64,000 bases of DNA from Cryptomeria japonica. Lineage: Eukaryota > Streptophyta > Pinopsida > Cupressales > Cupressaceae. The DNA is taken from NCBI RefSeq assembly GCF_030272615.1, contig NC_081409.1, forward strand, positions 615,396,755 to 615,460,754. Direction: 5' to 3'. Shown here piece by piece: positions 12,289 to 23,439 of this stretch (the stretch's first letter is position 1; the number at the start of each line of letters is the position of its first letter). Made by a program: the position numbers and the translations under genes. The notes under the pieces were generated by a model. That model saw only the letters and a list, made by a program, of their open reading frames with translations, had not been told where the DNA came from and ran no database searches.

Positions 12289-13489
12289 TTTAGCCCCCAC
12301 TTTAGCGGGAGTATAAGTGTACACCAATACTGTCGGTAAAGTACAAGGAAACAAGATTGAAAGACTTCTACCATGTCAAGGAGGCAAGATGCACCAAGCC
12401 CCCAGTTGACTAAGAATCTTACGACATCGATTGACAAAGTAAAAGGGAAGATCAAGAAGGGAAAACCGTGACTGCAAATAGCAAGGTTCCCCTCACCATG
12501 AGTCACGAAAAAGATACCAAAATTATGAAGCAAATCCAAGTTCACCAAATAATTCTAAGTATCAAGAAGGAAAATATGAGCAGAGCATATGCCCCCATGT
12601 TAAAGCGATCGCACGCGCCTTATCGGGAGCGATTTCTTTAAGGTAGGATACACCCAAGAGAGAGAAGAGAGGGAGCACATTATCACAAGGACTTAGCCCC
12701 CAAGTGAGAAATAAGCCCAAGGATAATGAACACAACACACGAGGCAGTTTCGCTTTCCTCGAGGTTCGTATATTGTATGATAACTCATGTATATCATATA
12801 TGTATATGCATATAATAATCGTCATTCCCCAAAGAAAGGAAACTTCCTTGGAAGAAGAGGGAAGACAAGAGTCTTTTGATTCAACATGAAAGAGATCAAG
12901 AAAATATCTCAATGCTTTGCATTGTCCCCAAATAGACATTAAGGGAACAATAGAAGAACAGAGATACACATAGAATAATTGTCACAAAAGAGCAAGAGAG
13001 GAGATAAGATCTATAGTTCTAATATTGCTAATCTAGCATGACATCTGACTCCCGATCTTGTTGATCATTATTTCAAGAAGGAAAACAACATGCCAGAGGA
13101 GTGAAATCAAACAAAATAGATGGAGCTATCACAAGATCCAAACAAGGACTATGCTAATGTGGTAAGTCACTTTGTTCCATTTTAGGAGCTAGGATTAGGG
13201 TTTGTGAAAATTCAGTTGATAAATGCTTGTCCACATCAACATACTCATAGTCACTATCAGAAGCATAAGGAGTGGTATTCCCATCGTGAATAACATTTTC
13301 ACTCATTTCTTCATCAAGATTTATAGAAAGAGGAATACGAACACGAATAGGAGTAAATCCATCACATTTTTTTGCAACTTATGATTTGGAGATGTATGTT
13401 CAACATCTTGCTTGGAGATGGAATCATATCAACTACTTGAGAGATGGAATAGTTTAAGGGACAACTTCATGAGCTCAAGCACGACATCT
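12289..13489 (-). other. Element B polypurine tract and 3' non-coding region
   Basis: The minus strand reads AAAGTGGGGGCTAAA (12303-12289) directly before the 3' LTR, a polypurine tract. The rest, up to the end of gag-pro, holds no convincing ORF. About 12585-12660 matches element A at about 7165-7260, including a G-run (TGGGGGCATA) that might act as a second, internal polypurine tract. Confidence 0.6.
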
Positions 13490-16428
13490 TCATCGGTGTT
13501 CTCTTGCATAATGATTTCGTCGAGTCTTAGTGGAAGACTGAGAAGGAGGAAGAATATTTATGAATGGGGGAACAGACTCCTCTTTGATAGTGGAAGGCTT
13601 AGGTTGAAGTCTTTTATGCTGGACAAGAGGAGCAGCATGCCTCTTCTCTCTACAAGAGGAAGGAGGGGGGACTGCGCCATATAAAGGAGGAATGTTAGGT
13701 GTAGGAAGAAGATCAGGTCCATCATGAGGAGGAGGTATAGGTCTAACCTTGGGAGGAATATTGTTGTTCTTCTTAGGAGAAGGCATAGTTACATCTATAG
13801 GAATAAATTGAAGATCTTCCTTAGGAGGAAGATTAGTTCTATCCATGAGGGGAAGAACTTCATCTTCAAGTATGATAGGAATGTCAAGTGTTGGGGTCTA
13901 GGTTGACTTAAGAATAAGATCATATCTTTCTTCCATTTTTTATAAGATTGAAAAAGATCATTGCTCCTTGATGGAAGACATTGAAAGAAATCAATAGGAA
14001 TGCTAAGGCTTCTTTTGGATGGTTTAAATAAGCTATGATTCACAGTTATGATTTCTCCATTGTGAGGAAATTTCAAACACTTATGAATTGGAGAAGCAAT
14101 AGCCTTCATGGAAGATAGCCAAGGATAGCCCAACTTCACAGGGAATTGCTCAGAAGAGGGTATGATAACAAAGTCAACATCCATAGATTTACTATGAACT
14201 TCAACATGAAGGGTGATAGAGCCAATGGTAGGGCAAGAGAATCCATCAAATAACTTCACAACTACATTACAGGCATCATATATTGGTTTATGCAATCGTA
14301 AAGTGAAAAGATACTCCTGAATGATGATGTTAACCATGCAAGAAGGATCAATAAGAGCGCCACGGCAAGGTATATCCTTAACCTTTGCAACTATGTAGAA
14401 AGGGCCATCGGGTGCTCTAATGGTCTCACCGGCATCAAATGTAATACAAGAATCCTTAGGCGTATCTTGTTTTCCTACCATATTTACCAAGTTCAAAGCC
14501 ATAGAAGTGAATTCCTCAAAGGAGAAAGAAGTATACTCAATCTCTATCACGTTAGACATATGGGATGGCAAAGGATCAGTAAAAATTTTAAGATTTTGAC
14601 TAGGAGGAGCTACTGATTTACTTCCCTTATCATTCACACCTGCCACAGATATAGTATTTTTATCAATCAAATCTTGTATCTTACTTTTCAATGCAAAACA
14701 TTTCTCAGTATCATGACCAGGCTGATGATGAAATTGAAAAAAGGAATTGTTATCAAAATAAGGGGATGCAAGCTTAGATGGGTCAACTGGTTTGATAGGA
14801 GGGAGTTTGATAACATTTATTTGTAACAACTGAGACATAATACTATGTAAAGATTCATTCAAAGGAGTAAATTGTCTTTCTCTTTTGAAAGATTTAGAAA
14901 TAGAAGACACACTTGTTGTAGCATTCACATTCTTCTTGTTGATTGTATCATTGAACTTGATGAAGCTTTTTTTTGGTTTGAACTTCACAAATGGTTGTTA
15001 AACATTCTCCCCTTTATCACTTGGAGGCATAGGAGTGGATTGCTCCATTTAACTCACAGCCAGTTGATAATTGTGGAGTGTTGCGCACAACTATGGAAAT
15101 GAATTAAACTCGGACAAAAGAAGCTTTTCCCTGATATCTTTTTTCCAAATTAGAAATTAAAATTATTTGAATATCATTATTAGGTACATGAAAATAAATT
15201 TGAGCACACAAATTCTTATATCTACCAATAAAATCAGTCACTTTCTCTTTAATACCTTATTTACAATGCATTAAATCAGTCAAAGTGATTTTAGGACCAA
15301 AGTTATTTTGAAATTGTTGGATGAAAGCACTTGCTAGTTGTTGAAAAGAAGTGATGGAATAAGAAGGCAAAGAGCAATACCATTGTAAAGCCTTATCTCT
15401 TAATGTTCTTGTAAACAATTTTGCAAGCAATCTTTGATCATAAGCAAAATCAATACACAAAGTTTGAAATATTTTGACATGCATAAGAGGATCACCTTTT
15501 TTGTTATAGAGTTCTAATTGAGGGACCTCCACATGCTTTGGTGGCATGACTTTAACAATATCAAGAGAAAGTGGGCTCATAACATCAAAGGTGGGCACAC
15601 TAAACTTGGATTGACTAATAGAAGCAATTTGTTGTTGTAAGGAAGATGCAGTTTGAACAAGATTGTTAATGGTTGCTTCGGTAGAAGAATTGATGTTAGA
15701 CATGGTTGATTGAGAAGGTGGTGTGATGTTATTGAAGGAAGGAATGGATTGAGAATAAGGTGGTGGGATATTTTGATAAGTAGGCATAGGTAATGATTAC
15801 GTGGGAAATGGGACACTTAAAGGAGGAACAAAATTGTTGAATAAATTGCCCCCTTGTGTCACATTGATTCATTGAGGGATAATATGAATACTTATTGAAG
15901 ATAGAGGTAGAGATGGAGGATTAAATGAAGAAGAGGGATTGCCCCAATGACCAGTGGTTGTAGGAATGACATTGTGAGTTGATGTAGCAATGATGTTTGA
16001 AGTGAAAGTAGGAATACTAGACATTGAAGTGGCCAAAGGAATAGAAGAATTGATTTGATTTGAAGGTTGTGAATAACCTAAGTTCTCAACATAACTCTTG
16101 ATAGGCATGACATTACAATCAACAATATGAGCAATGCCATGTAATATATCAATTCCATTCTTATCCATTATTGAAAGTTATCAAATTGATTGTCCAATTT
16201 TGAAAGTTGATCTATGGAAACCCTAGTCAAAGCTTTGTCTTCATCATGGGATTCATCAATGGGATAAATGGGCTCATGATTAGGAGGGGAAGCATTAGCA
16301 TTATCCTCATTAAAGAAGTCACCCAAATTAGGCTCCATGTCCTCGGTAAATAAAACTTGGGAAGCCTTAATTATAATGCTTCATCTAACAAGGATAGTGT
16401 AGGTAGGACTAATAGTGGTAAAACTCAT
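13490..16428 (-). pseudogene. Element B gag and retropepsin-like protease
   Basis: The start MSFTTISPTYT at 16428 is conserved in element A (MSFVTISPTYN at 19909). A spacer with stops follows (16168-15869). The Retrotrans_gag core is at 15787-15257, with VEVPQLELYNKKGDP and LLAKLFTRTLRDKALQWY. A 397-codon open frame (14988-13795) holds the FQFHHQPGHDTEKCFALK segment and a protease-like domain (IRAPDGPFYIVAKV, then LIDPSCMVNII at the active-site position and LGYPWLSSM). A Pro-rich C-terminus (13846-13490) ends KTRRNHYAREHR. At least one frameshift (between 15257 and 14988) and several stops disrupt it. The D-P-S-C sequence lacks the usual D-S/T-G triad. No pol follows. Confidence 0.88.
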
Positions 16429-17516
16429 GCACTAGAGAATAAATTGAATTTTTTAATTTTGAACAAAGCTTACAAAATTGAGTAATGAAAAATTTAAGAA
16501 AATAATGATTAAACAATTTGAACTTTGTTGGAGGAAGATAAAGACACAATTTCCAAAATAATAAATCAAATGAGATTGGAATTTTAAACTTAGGGCCAAT
16601 GGGATGTCACTTAATTTTAAAATTGATAAAATCAGAAATTTTTAAAATTAGGGCAAATCATAATTAACCTCTTAATTTTAAAAAATTTCTTGAAATTTGA
16701 TTTTAGAAGTACCAAAAATCGACAAAAGCAACCAATCTTCTAGATTTAGGCTATTAAATTCAGTCATAAAAGTCTCCCAAAATTTTGGGAAAAAAGCCGA
16801 GGACCATGGCGAAAATGTACACGGTCCGACCAAATTTTTTCAAAAAATTTCAAGGATGAATATTACAATGATTTTAAAGCTAATCCCAAAATATTGGCAG
16901 ATTCTATGATTTCTAGATAGGCGAAATTAAGGTTCAAATGTGAAAATAGGACCCTATCAAAGTTTTGAAGAAAAAAGAGAATTGGACTACAAATTTGAAA
17001 AGGGTCAAACCTAAAGGGGAGGGACACCTTGGAAAATGTTTTAGAAATATGAATTTGAATGAAATTGATTGAAATTTGTACAAAATCCAATTAATTTTGA
17101 AAATTAGGGTTTTATGACCTAACCACTTAATTTTTGAAATTTGAATTTTGAAAAGAAGAGGGAAATTAAAAATTTGAATTGTAGGAATGAAGACAAATCT
17201 GAAAATTGTCACATATCTGAAAAATTGAATGGAAATTCAATTTATGCACAAGTTCAAGATATTTTTTTTAAATTAGGGTTTCAACAATTAACCACTTAAT
17301 TTTGTAAAGTTGATTTTGCAAATTGAACAAGACAATGAAGAAATTGAATTTGACAAACAAAGCAATTTTCAAATCTAAGACAATAACAAGGAAAACACAA
17401 GTTCAATTTCAATTTGAAAACTAGGGCTTTGAATGAATTAAACACTAAGTGTGCAGAAAAATTAAACTTGCAATTTTGTTCAAAGGAAAGCATGCAAGAC
17501 ATCAGGTTCACCAGAA
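16429..17516 (-). other. Element B 5' leader with primer-binding site
   Basis: The minus strand immediately inside the 5' LTR is TTC, then TGGTGAACCTGATG (17513-17500), a PBS-like sequence beginning with the TGG that pairs with a tRNA CCA end. Element A has the same TGGTGAACC at 20272-20264, also 3 nt from its LTR. I could not assign the tRNA. The remaining approximately 1 kb is AT-rich leader without an ORF. Confidence 0.7.
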
Positions 17517-18685
17517 TGTAACGTGGAAAAAGGTGAATGATGAGATCTAGAGGAAAGTTTTTCTTCCCTTTGAGGAGAGATGAAATTTTCACTTCGGATT
17601 TCCCTTCAAACACTTTTCCCACATTACATTAGAAGAGGGGGAAAAATGCACTAGATTTAACCTCCAAAGAAGGAGATTGAATTCTGAGTAATATAAGAAT
17701 AGTGAGTTAATCCCCTCTTCTGGAATGAGATTTGAACTTATTGACTTACAACCAAGTGAAAAAGTGACAAAGATCTTAATATAACTCGAGATAGAAGCGT
17801 GGGATGAAGTTGTGCCCTTGGATCTAGAAATAATATGTCGAGACGAAGCCTCCCTGCGAATTTGAGGAAAAGTTGTTTGGATCATGGTGAAAGTGTACAC
17901 AATCCTCTGAAAAATCCGCAAAACAAAAAGGGATTTTTCGCCTCTGTAAATGGAGTCCAAATCCAAAAGTATAGTTGCACACCTGCAACCTACACAGAGA
18001 AAAGAGAGGGAAAGGGGTTGGGATTGGGGGTTTGCCTTTAGGTCAAACCTTAGTTTTGGAATTAACCAAATGATGAAAGAAAGTACTTGCAAGTAAATGT
18101 AAATGAAAGACTGAAATGTAAATCACCTCAAGGGAGGTTGTAGATAGAATGTAGGTAGATTTGCTTGTATTGAATTGAATGTTGAAAGGGATCTCCTCTT
18201 CAATGGTTGAATCCTTGACTTGAATGCAACACCTAGCCTTGAAGGGAGACTTGAGAATGCTCAATACTGGAAAGAAATGATTGAATGCTCTTGAATGCTT
18301 AATGTCATTCCCACCTTATCGCTTCTTGAACTTATGCAAAATGGGAGGGCGAATGTGACTTATATACTTGTCAATTAGGGTTAACTGACTGATTTTCTGT
18401 CATAGGCTGACACTAGGGGAGTTTTCCCACTCAATGCACAACCACCAAAGCACAATTTGAAGGTTCCTACCCCAAAATAGGGCAGGAGACAAGGGCTCCA
18501 TGCCCCTGTCCTACCCTTTTTTCCAGGACAGGATGCAGTTCGAGCAGTGCTGAGGGAAAGAAAGATGCAAATTTCAGGTACCGAGCAAGTATTCGGTCTC
18601 CGATCAGGCTTAGGGATTTGATTTGCATGCGTGAGGACCCTAATGTGGTCACAAATTGCAAGGGTCACAATTTTATGACACTACA
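17517..18685 (-). repeat. Element B right LTR (5' LTR)
   Basis: 1,169 bp, starting TGTAACGTGGAAAAAGG and ending GACACTACA, followed by the TSD AAGAG. A TATA-like region on the minus strand lies near 18370-18358. It has an approximately 19-bp insertion relative to the left LTR near 18225. Confidence 0.93.
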
Positions 18686-19102
18686 AAGAGAATCCTTCTC
18701 AATTTCATTTCAACTATCTCCTTTGTTGTTGATTGACAGTGAGTCCTTTGATAGCAGTTTATATCTTGTCCTGAAGAAGTTATCTTCAATTGAGGAGGTC
18801 CTCTTTGTATCTTTCCTAAGGTTGTGTTCCTTATCTATGCAAGTCCTTTAGGTGTTGGTGCTCCTTAGAAATAATCCTAAAATGTTGTAAACATTGTTAT
18901 TCATATTGTGAGTTAGTTTCTCACCATGGTTCTTCCATATTTGGGTTTTCCACGTAAATCTGGTGTTGATGCTTGATGCTTATGTGTTGGTGATATTTGT
19001 ATTATTGTTAAGTAATTTAATGTTGTTTATTAATATTTTTTTTTTGAATTTTTGGGTCGATTCACCTCACCCCCCTCGGTCTTGTCAAGTGTTCAATAAA
19101 CA

Positions 19103-19909
19103 TTATTATAAGTTGGTATGGGAGATGTTTGTGAAACAAATTGAAGACTCATGGAAGGAGGTAGATAAGAATATTTATTATAAGGATTTCCCCCATGAAT
19201 AACATGTGTAGGATTAAGTAATTTGTTTTTTGTCTCTTTTCTGTTATGGTTGGATGTGGCTAGTTTTGTTGGGCTTTTTTGCTGATTTTTGCCCATAATT
19301 GTGTTGGTTTTTTGGTTGTTTGTCTTTTCTTGTTGTTTAATTCTATTATATTTTAAGGATCTTTTGTAAAGTGTTTCGGGATCACTTCAAAACTTGTTTT
19401 TCCCGTAATCAAAAACATGTGTAGGATTAATATTTTGTGTGAAAGTAGTCTTGGTAGAAAATGTAAATGTAGGCACACTAGGCAAGGATGTAGGCATAGG
19501 AATGGAATGGTTAACTTGACCAGTGGGTTGAGAGTAACCAAGGAATTTGACATAAGTTTTGATTGGCATATTATTAGTATCAATGTCAATATGAGAAAGT
19601 AGAAAGTATTCCCTCAATTTTTGGGTATTGTTGAATCATCCATTGTTGAAGATTTTCAAATTCACTGTCAATCTTCTCCAATTGGTCAATAGTAACCCTA
19701 GTTAGTGACTCATCCACATCATGAGAAGTATGAGGAGAATGGAGATAAATGATGTCATTTGTTGGATTGGAGGAAACACCAACATTCTCACGGAACAATC
19801 TATCCAAGTGAGGCTCCATATCCTTAGTGTTTAAACCTTGGGAAGTCGTAAGTCTAAAACATCTTCTCACTGGAATATTATATGTAGGACTAATGGTAAC
19901 AAAACTCAT
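19103..19909 (-). pseudogene. Element A gag N-terminal part
   Basis: Starts at MSFVTISPTYN (19909; the upstream in-frame ATG at 19993 lies in leader). It continues through RVTIDQLEKIDSEFENLQQW, homologous to element B. It is then interrupted by a LINE tail (19218-19413) and resumes at 19217-19103 with THVIHGGNPYNKYSYLPPS, ending at PIPTYNN where the Copia-type LTR begins. It joins in order with the gag core at 10356-8137. Confidence 0.8.
19218..19413 (+). mobile_element. 5'-truncated LINE tail with 17-bp TSD
   Basis: A 196-bp T-rich insert is flanked by a perfect 17-bp duplication AACATGTGTAGGATTAA (19201-19217 and 19414-19430), a length typical of target-primed LINE insertion. Its 3' end CTTTTGTAAAG...CCCGTAATCAAA resembles the 3' end of the minus-strand LINE at 60126 (TTTTGTAAGCG...CCTTAATCAAAAA). 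It is therefore most likely a dead-on-arrival copy of that LINE group; no Pol III promoter was seen that would make it a SINE. Confidence 0.8.
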
Positions 19910-20275
19910 GCACAAAGGAGGAAAATTTTGATGCAAAAATTGACAAATATGATTGAACAATGCAATTTTTTGTAATAATGATTGATTAACCAATTAATTA
20001 AGCAATTTGAATTGTGATTTTGAATATTAGTTGCCTCTAAATCCACACACAACATGTCATAGTAATCAGATTTGAAAACACAATTAAAAAATTGTGTAAC
20101 TCACAAGTCATTTTTAGAATAATAAATTAGGATTTTTGTGAATTTAACCACTAAATTTATGTAATTCAATTGAAAACAAGATTTATGAATAAAAAAATCA
20201 ATTTTAAAATGCATAAAAAATATATTTGAGACAATAAATAAATAATTAGCATGAAAGGAGTTGGGTTCACCAAAA

Positions 20276-21411
20276 CATTTAGGGTGGAAATTAGGAATTA
20301 GGGTTGAAGATAATAAAACCACCAAATTAACCCAATTAACACAATAGATCTAGCCACAATCGAAATAAGGAAAGGGCTAAAATTTTGATTGGATTCGTTA
20401 GTGAGAAATGGTAATCCTCTTTCTTAGTTGAAAAATGGATGATGGCTGTGAAATTAGGATAAATGTATGAATAATTGAAATCAACTATCAAAAATAGATT
20501 GCTACAAATATCCCATAGAGCCACAAACTAAGATCTAGGAAAAATAATATATTTAGAACATGTTCATAGAATTTCGGACTAGTTTTTTGGACAAGGTAGC
20601 ACAGATTCACCCTACTCCTCTAAATTTTTCTTTGTCAAAAGTTGAACCTATTTGTCATTGTCGACTCTATCAAAATTCCTTAGTACAAATATTGAGCCTA
20701 TTTCTTACACACAAAAAGAGAGTCAAAGATGTTGGGGATAGGGGTTTTCCTTAGGTCAAACCTTGATTTTGGAATTGACCTTGAAATTGAAATAGAAATT
20801 GTTGCAAAATATTTTGCTCTTGAGGGAAAGGCTAGATCTAAAACAAGAGTGTTGATAAAATGAAATATACCTTGATGAAGTTGTGTTTAATCCTCATTCA
20901 AGGGAATTAGGATGTCTTTTAAAATGCCTTCAAAGAAGATTGATCATGGATTCCATCTTTAATGCATAAACTTGACTTTACTTATGCTCCAATGCTTGAT
21001 GAATGATTGATTGCTTGCTCACCTGAATTAGCTAGAGTGTAATTGAGATCTTGATTTCATTTTTGCTTAAGTTTTAAAATGAGAGGGTTAGACCTCCTTT
21101 TATAACTGATTGCTCAAAAATTAGTTGGATTTCTGGAGTAGGCTGACATGGGGTCAAATTTCTATCTCACTTGAAGTGACTATTATTGGGACCCAAAATG
21201 GATCCTAATTAGGAGGACCAAGGCGTACCACACCCTAGTCCTAAGAATCGGGACTCTAGTATGAGGGGGAAATAGTGAAGGTGATGGAAATGTGAAGTTA
21301 ATAGGTGGTGTGAGCAAAATCAGGATAGACATCAAGCATCAGACATCGAAGCACCAAAGTGAGGTCTAGGTGAGGGAAAATTTGTATGTGGATACAATTT
21401 ATGACACCACG
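20276..21411 (-). repeat. Element A right LTR (5' LTR)
   Basis: Aligns with 5643-6851. The first two bases have decayed (CA for TG) and the end reads GACACCACG for GATGCTACA. A minus-strand TATA region TATAAAAGGAGG lies at 21104-21093. The pair is visibly more diverged than the LTRs of element B, consistent with A being older. Confidence 0.83.
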
Positions 21412-21637
21412 CTTTCAAATCAAGGTGTTACCTACTTTTCATATGAATTTGAATTAAAAAATTTAATATCCCAAGTTTGGAACTTATTATTATGTGTTTA
21501 CACCCACATTGTATTGTAGAGGGGGGAAAAGTGAACCACTCCAGCATGTGGATATCAACCTCTCAATGACTTACAAATAAACATCTCCACTCAGAATGAT
21601 TACAAATCCTAAGGTTGTCAAGTACCCTGTAGATGAC

Positions 21638-22574
21638 TATAACACCCCACTAAGGAACCCCAAAGGACAACAACTATTCAACCCATATACATACATCTAG
21701 CAAATAGCATTAGTAATCATGGTAAATCCTCAAATATAAACATCAATACATATGTTAGCATGCCATAAATATGATATATCATCTAGCATACAGCCTCCAA
21801 GAGAACATGAACTTAAAACCTTAACATCTTCATAAGTCCTCATGAATCATAATATATCATAAACATCAAACCTTAATAATTATATATACCCTCATCATAT
21901 CAACACCACTAGGATGTCATAAATGTAATCATAAACTCTAATACCACCAATAGGTCCTCAAAAATAGAAATAATCAACACTTTGTCATTTCCCAAAACAT
22001 AGATCCATTATATATAAGAAACCTACAATAAATCAACTAAGTATGGCTACCTCTAATAGGAAACATGTCACAAAAACTAACATAAATCCATAAGAACATA
22101 ATCAGGATTAAAAAGAAGGTATTGCCCCAGATCATAATTCATTTTCCAAATGAGATCATATAATAAACATGGTTAGAATATTTCACTTGTTAATAACACA
22201 TTATATCACTAGAAGAGTATAATAACATACCACCTCCTAATTAGCATAGTCAAGATATATACACATTATACCAAGGCACCCTCATATACCTATAAACAAC
22301 CTAAATATTAGATTCATTGGAAGGGGATTCTTATATCACATGCATTCTCATCTTTTTCAATGAATGTCACCCCTTTCTATCCAACATCCACCAAAACATT
22401 ACCAAACTATTTTCAATAATTAACCATATTAATAGAAACTCTAACATCACAATGGCCACTAGGTCTAGTAGATATCTTTATCCACATTGATTATCACCAC
22501 ATTACTGCATTAAAGTGTAGGTTTCAAATATCATAATACCTGCCTTATCGTGTGATGGTTAAAGGGGTATTACA
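21638..22574 (-). mobile_element. Gypsy-type LTR with polypurine tract
   Basis: On the minus strand a purine run AAGGGGGGAGGA (22586-22575) is followed by TGTAATACCCCTTTAACC, a typical 3' LTR start. The other end is probably the near-inverted TATAACACCCC at 21638, giving about 940 bp. The matching 5' LTR is not in view; 22575-23259 should be internal sequence but shows no recognisable coding region. Confidence 0.5.
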
Positions 22575-23259
22575 TCCTCCCCCCTTGGAATCAACCTACT
22601 CTTGGAAGTCGCAAAGATAAGATGGAAACATAACACACATTAGTCCTAAAACTTTCCTTAACCATTCTCAAATATGTGCCCTTCTGTTGGATATGAGAAA
22701 CAAAATTTCCCATAAAAATGATTAACCACATGAAATAGTTTCCAAATTCATTCATCAATATTTAAAATCCATACATTAATCATAAGAACAAAAGGATACA
22801 TCATTCTTCACCTATTCAAATATAGTAACACACCAATTCACTCCATTTAATTCAATATACCATCACTTATAATAAACATTCTAGCATGATATAACTTCAT
22901 ATTTTAGAATTTTCATAACAACATTGGCATCCATAAGACACAGTAACACAATAACCTTACACCCTTCAAACAAGATAATACATTTCTAACATCTATATAC
23001 AATAATAGAATGAATAGATAATCATTTTACACAACAATATACGCATACATACTCATCCACATCACTGGAAGTACACATCAAAAGGCTACATAAGTGGGCA
23101 TGTCTTTTTGGACAAGTACACTGAACATTTCATAGTCATCTTCTAACAACTTCTGATAGTTCTATGTCCAAGGATGTACACGCATATTGTAGATGATAGC
23201 GTGATGTGTTGATGTCCTATACAAACAGAGTGCAAAGTTCATATAGAAAATATAGAGAA
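22575..23259. other. No recognisable gene
   Basis: AT-rich sequence between the LTR at 22574 and the 49-bp repeats. It begins with the polypurine tract described for that LTR. I see no ORF of interest and no repeat. Confidence 0.4.
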
Positions 23260-23406
23260 ATGGATGTGTGCCCCAAATAGGTTTTAAAACTAAATAATGC
23301 ACGATAGAATGGATGTGTTCCCCAAATAGGTTTTAAAACTAAATAATGCATGATAGAATGGATGTGTGCCCCAAATAGGTTTTAAAACTAAATAATGCAT
23401 GATATA
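23260..23406. repeat. 49-bp x 3 tandem repeat
   Basis: Three copies start at 23260, 23309 and 23358 with ATGGATGTGTGCCCCAAATA and contain GGTTTTAAAACTAAATAATG. The copies differ at only a few bases. Confidence 0.95.
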
Positions 23407-23439
23407 GAGAAAAAATGATTGTAAATACTAAGTAGAAGA

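Larger units (their letters stand above)
11133..18685 (-). mobile_element. Complete gag-pro-only LTR retrotransposon B
   Basis: LTRs at 11133-12288 and 17517-18685 are near-identical by eye and both run TGTAAYGTGG...GACACTACA. The element is flanked by perfect 5-bp target duplications, AAGAG at 11128-11132 and at 18686-18690. Minus orientation: PBS TGGTGAACC 3 nt inside the right LTR, gag-pro at 16428-13490, then a non-coding stretch and polypurine tract before the left LTR. Total length is 7,553 bp. No RT, RNase H or integrase is present, so mobilisation must have used another element's enzymes. It is younger than A, since it lies in an LTR that lies in A. Confidence 0.92.
10357..19102 (+). 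mobile_element. Copia-type solo LTR split by element B
   Basis: The left part (10357-11132) starts TGTTGTCATTGATATCAAAC, a common start of plant Copia-type LTRs. The right part (18686-19102) includes TTTTCCACGTAAATCTGGTG and GATTCACCTCACCCCCCTC and ends near CAATAAACA. Without element B the LTR is about 1.19 kb. It interrupts the gag ORF of element A: the protein ends at PIPTYNN on one side and resumes across the LTR, while element B has an uninterrupted PTYQNIPPPYSQ at the same place. No internal region or PBS follows, so it is a solo LTR. A clean TSD is not visible (TGTAT versus TTATT). Confidence 0.7.
5643..21411 (-). mobile_element. Gypsy-type gag-pro-only LTR retrotransposon A, interrupted
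   Basis: The two LTRs (5643-6851 and 20276-21411) are recognisably the same sequence in direct orientation, and the internal region reads on the minus strand. The order is 5' LTR (right), PBS TGGTGAACC 3 nt from the LTR, gag from 19909, gag/protease ending near 8137, polypurine tract, 3' LTR (left). Flanks are ACTTT on the left and GCTTT on the right, a 5-bp TSD with one mismatch if the final LTR base is lost. Removing the Copia-type LTR plus element B and the LINE tail leaves about 6.8 kb. No reverse transcriptase, RNase H or integrase is visible, so it looks non-autonomous (TR-GAG style). Stop codons and frameshifts make it dead. Confidence 0.85.

Noticed and set aside
12562-12969. 135-codon minus-strand ORF in element B 3' region
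   Set aside because: Similarity to element A here is at DNA level with indels; no domain, no conserved frame and no codon pattern.
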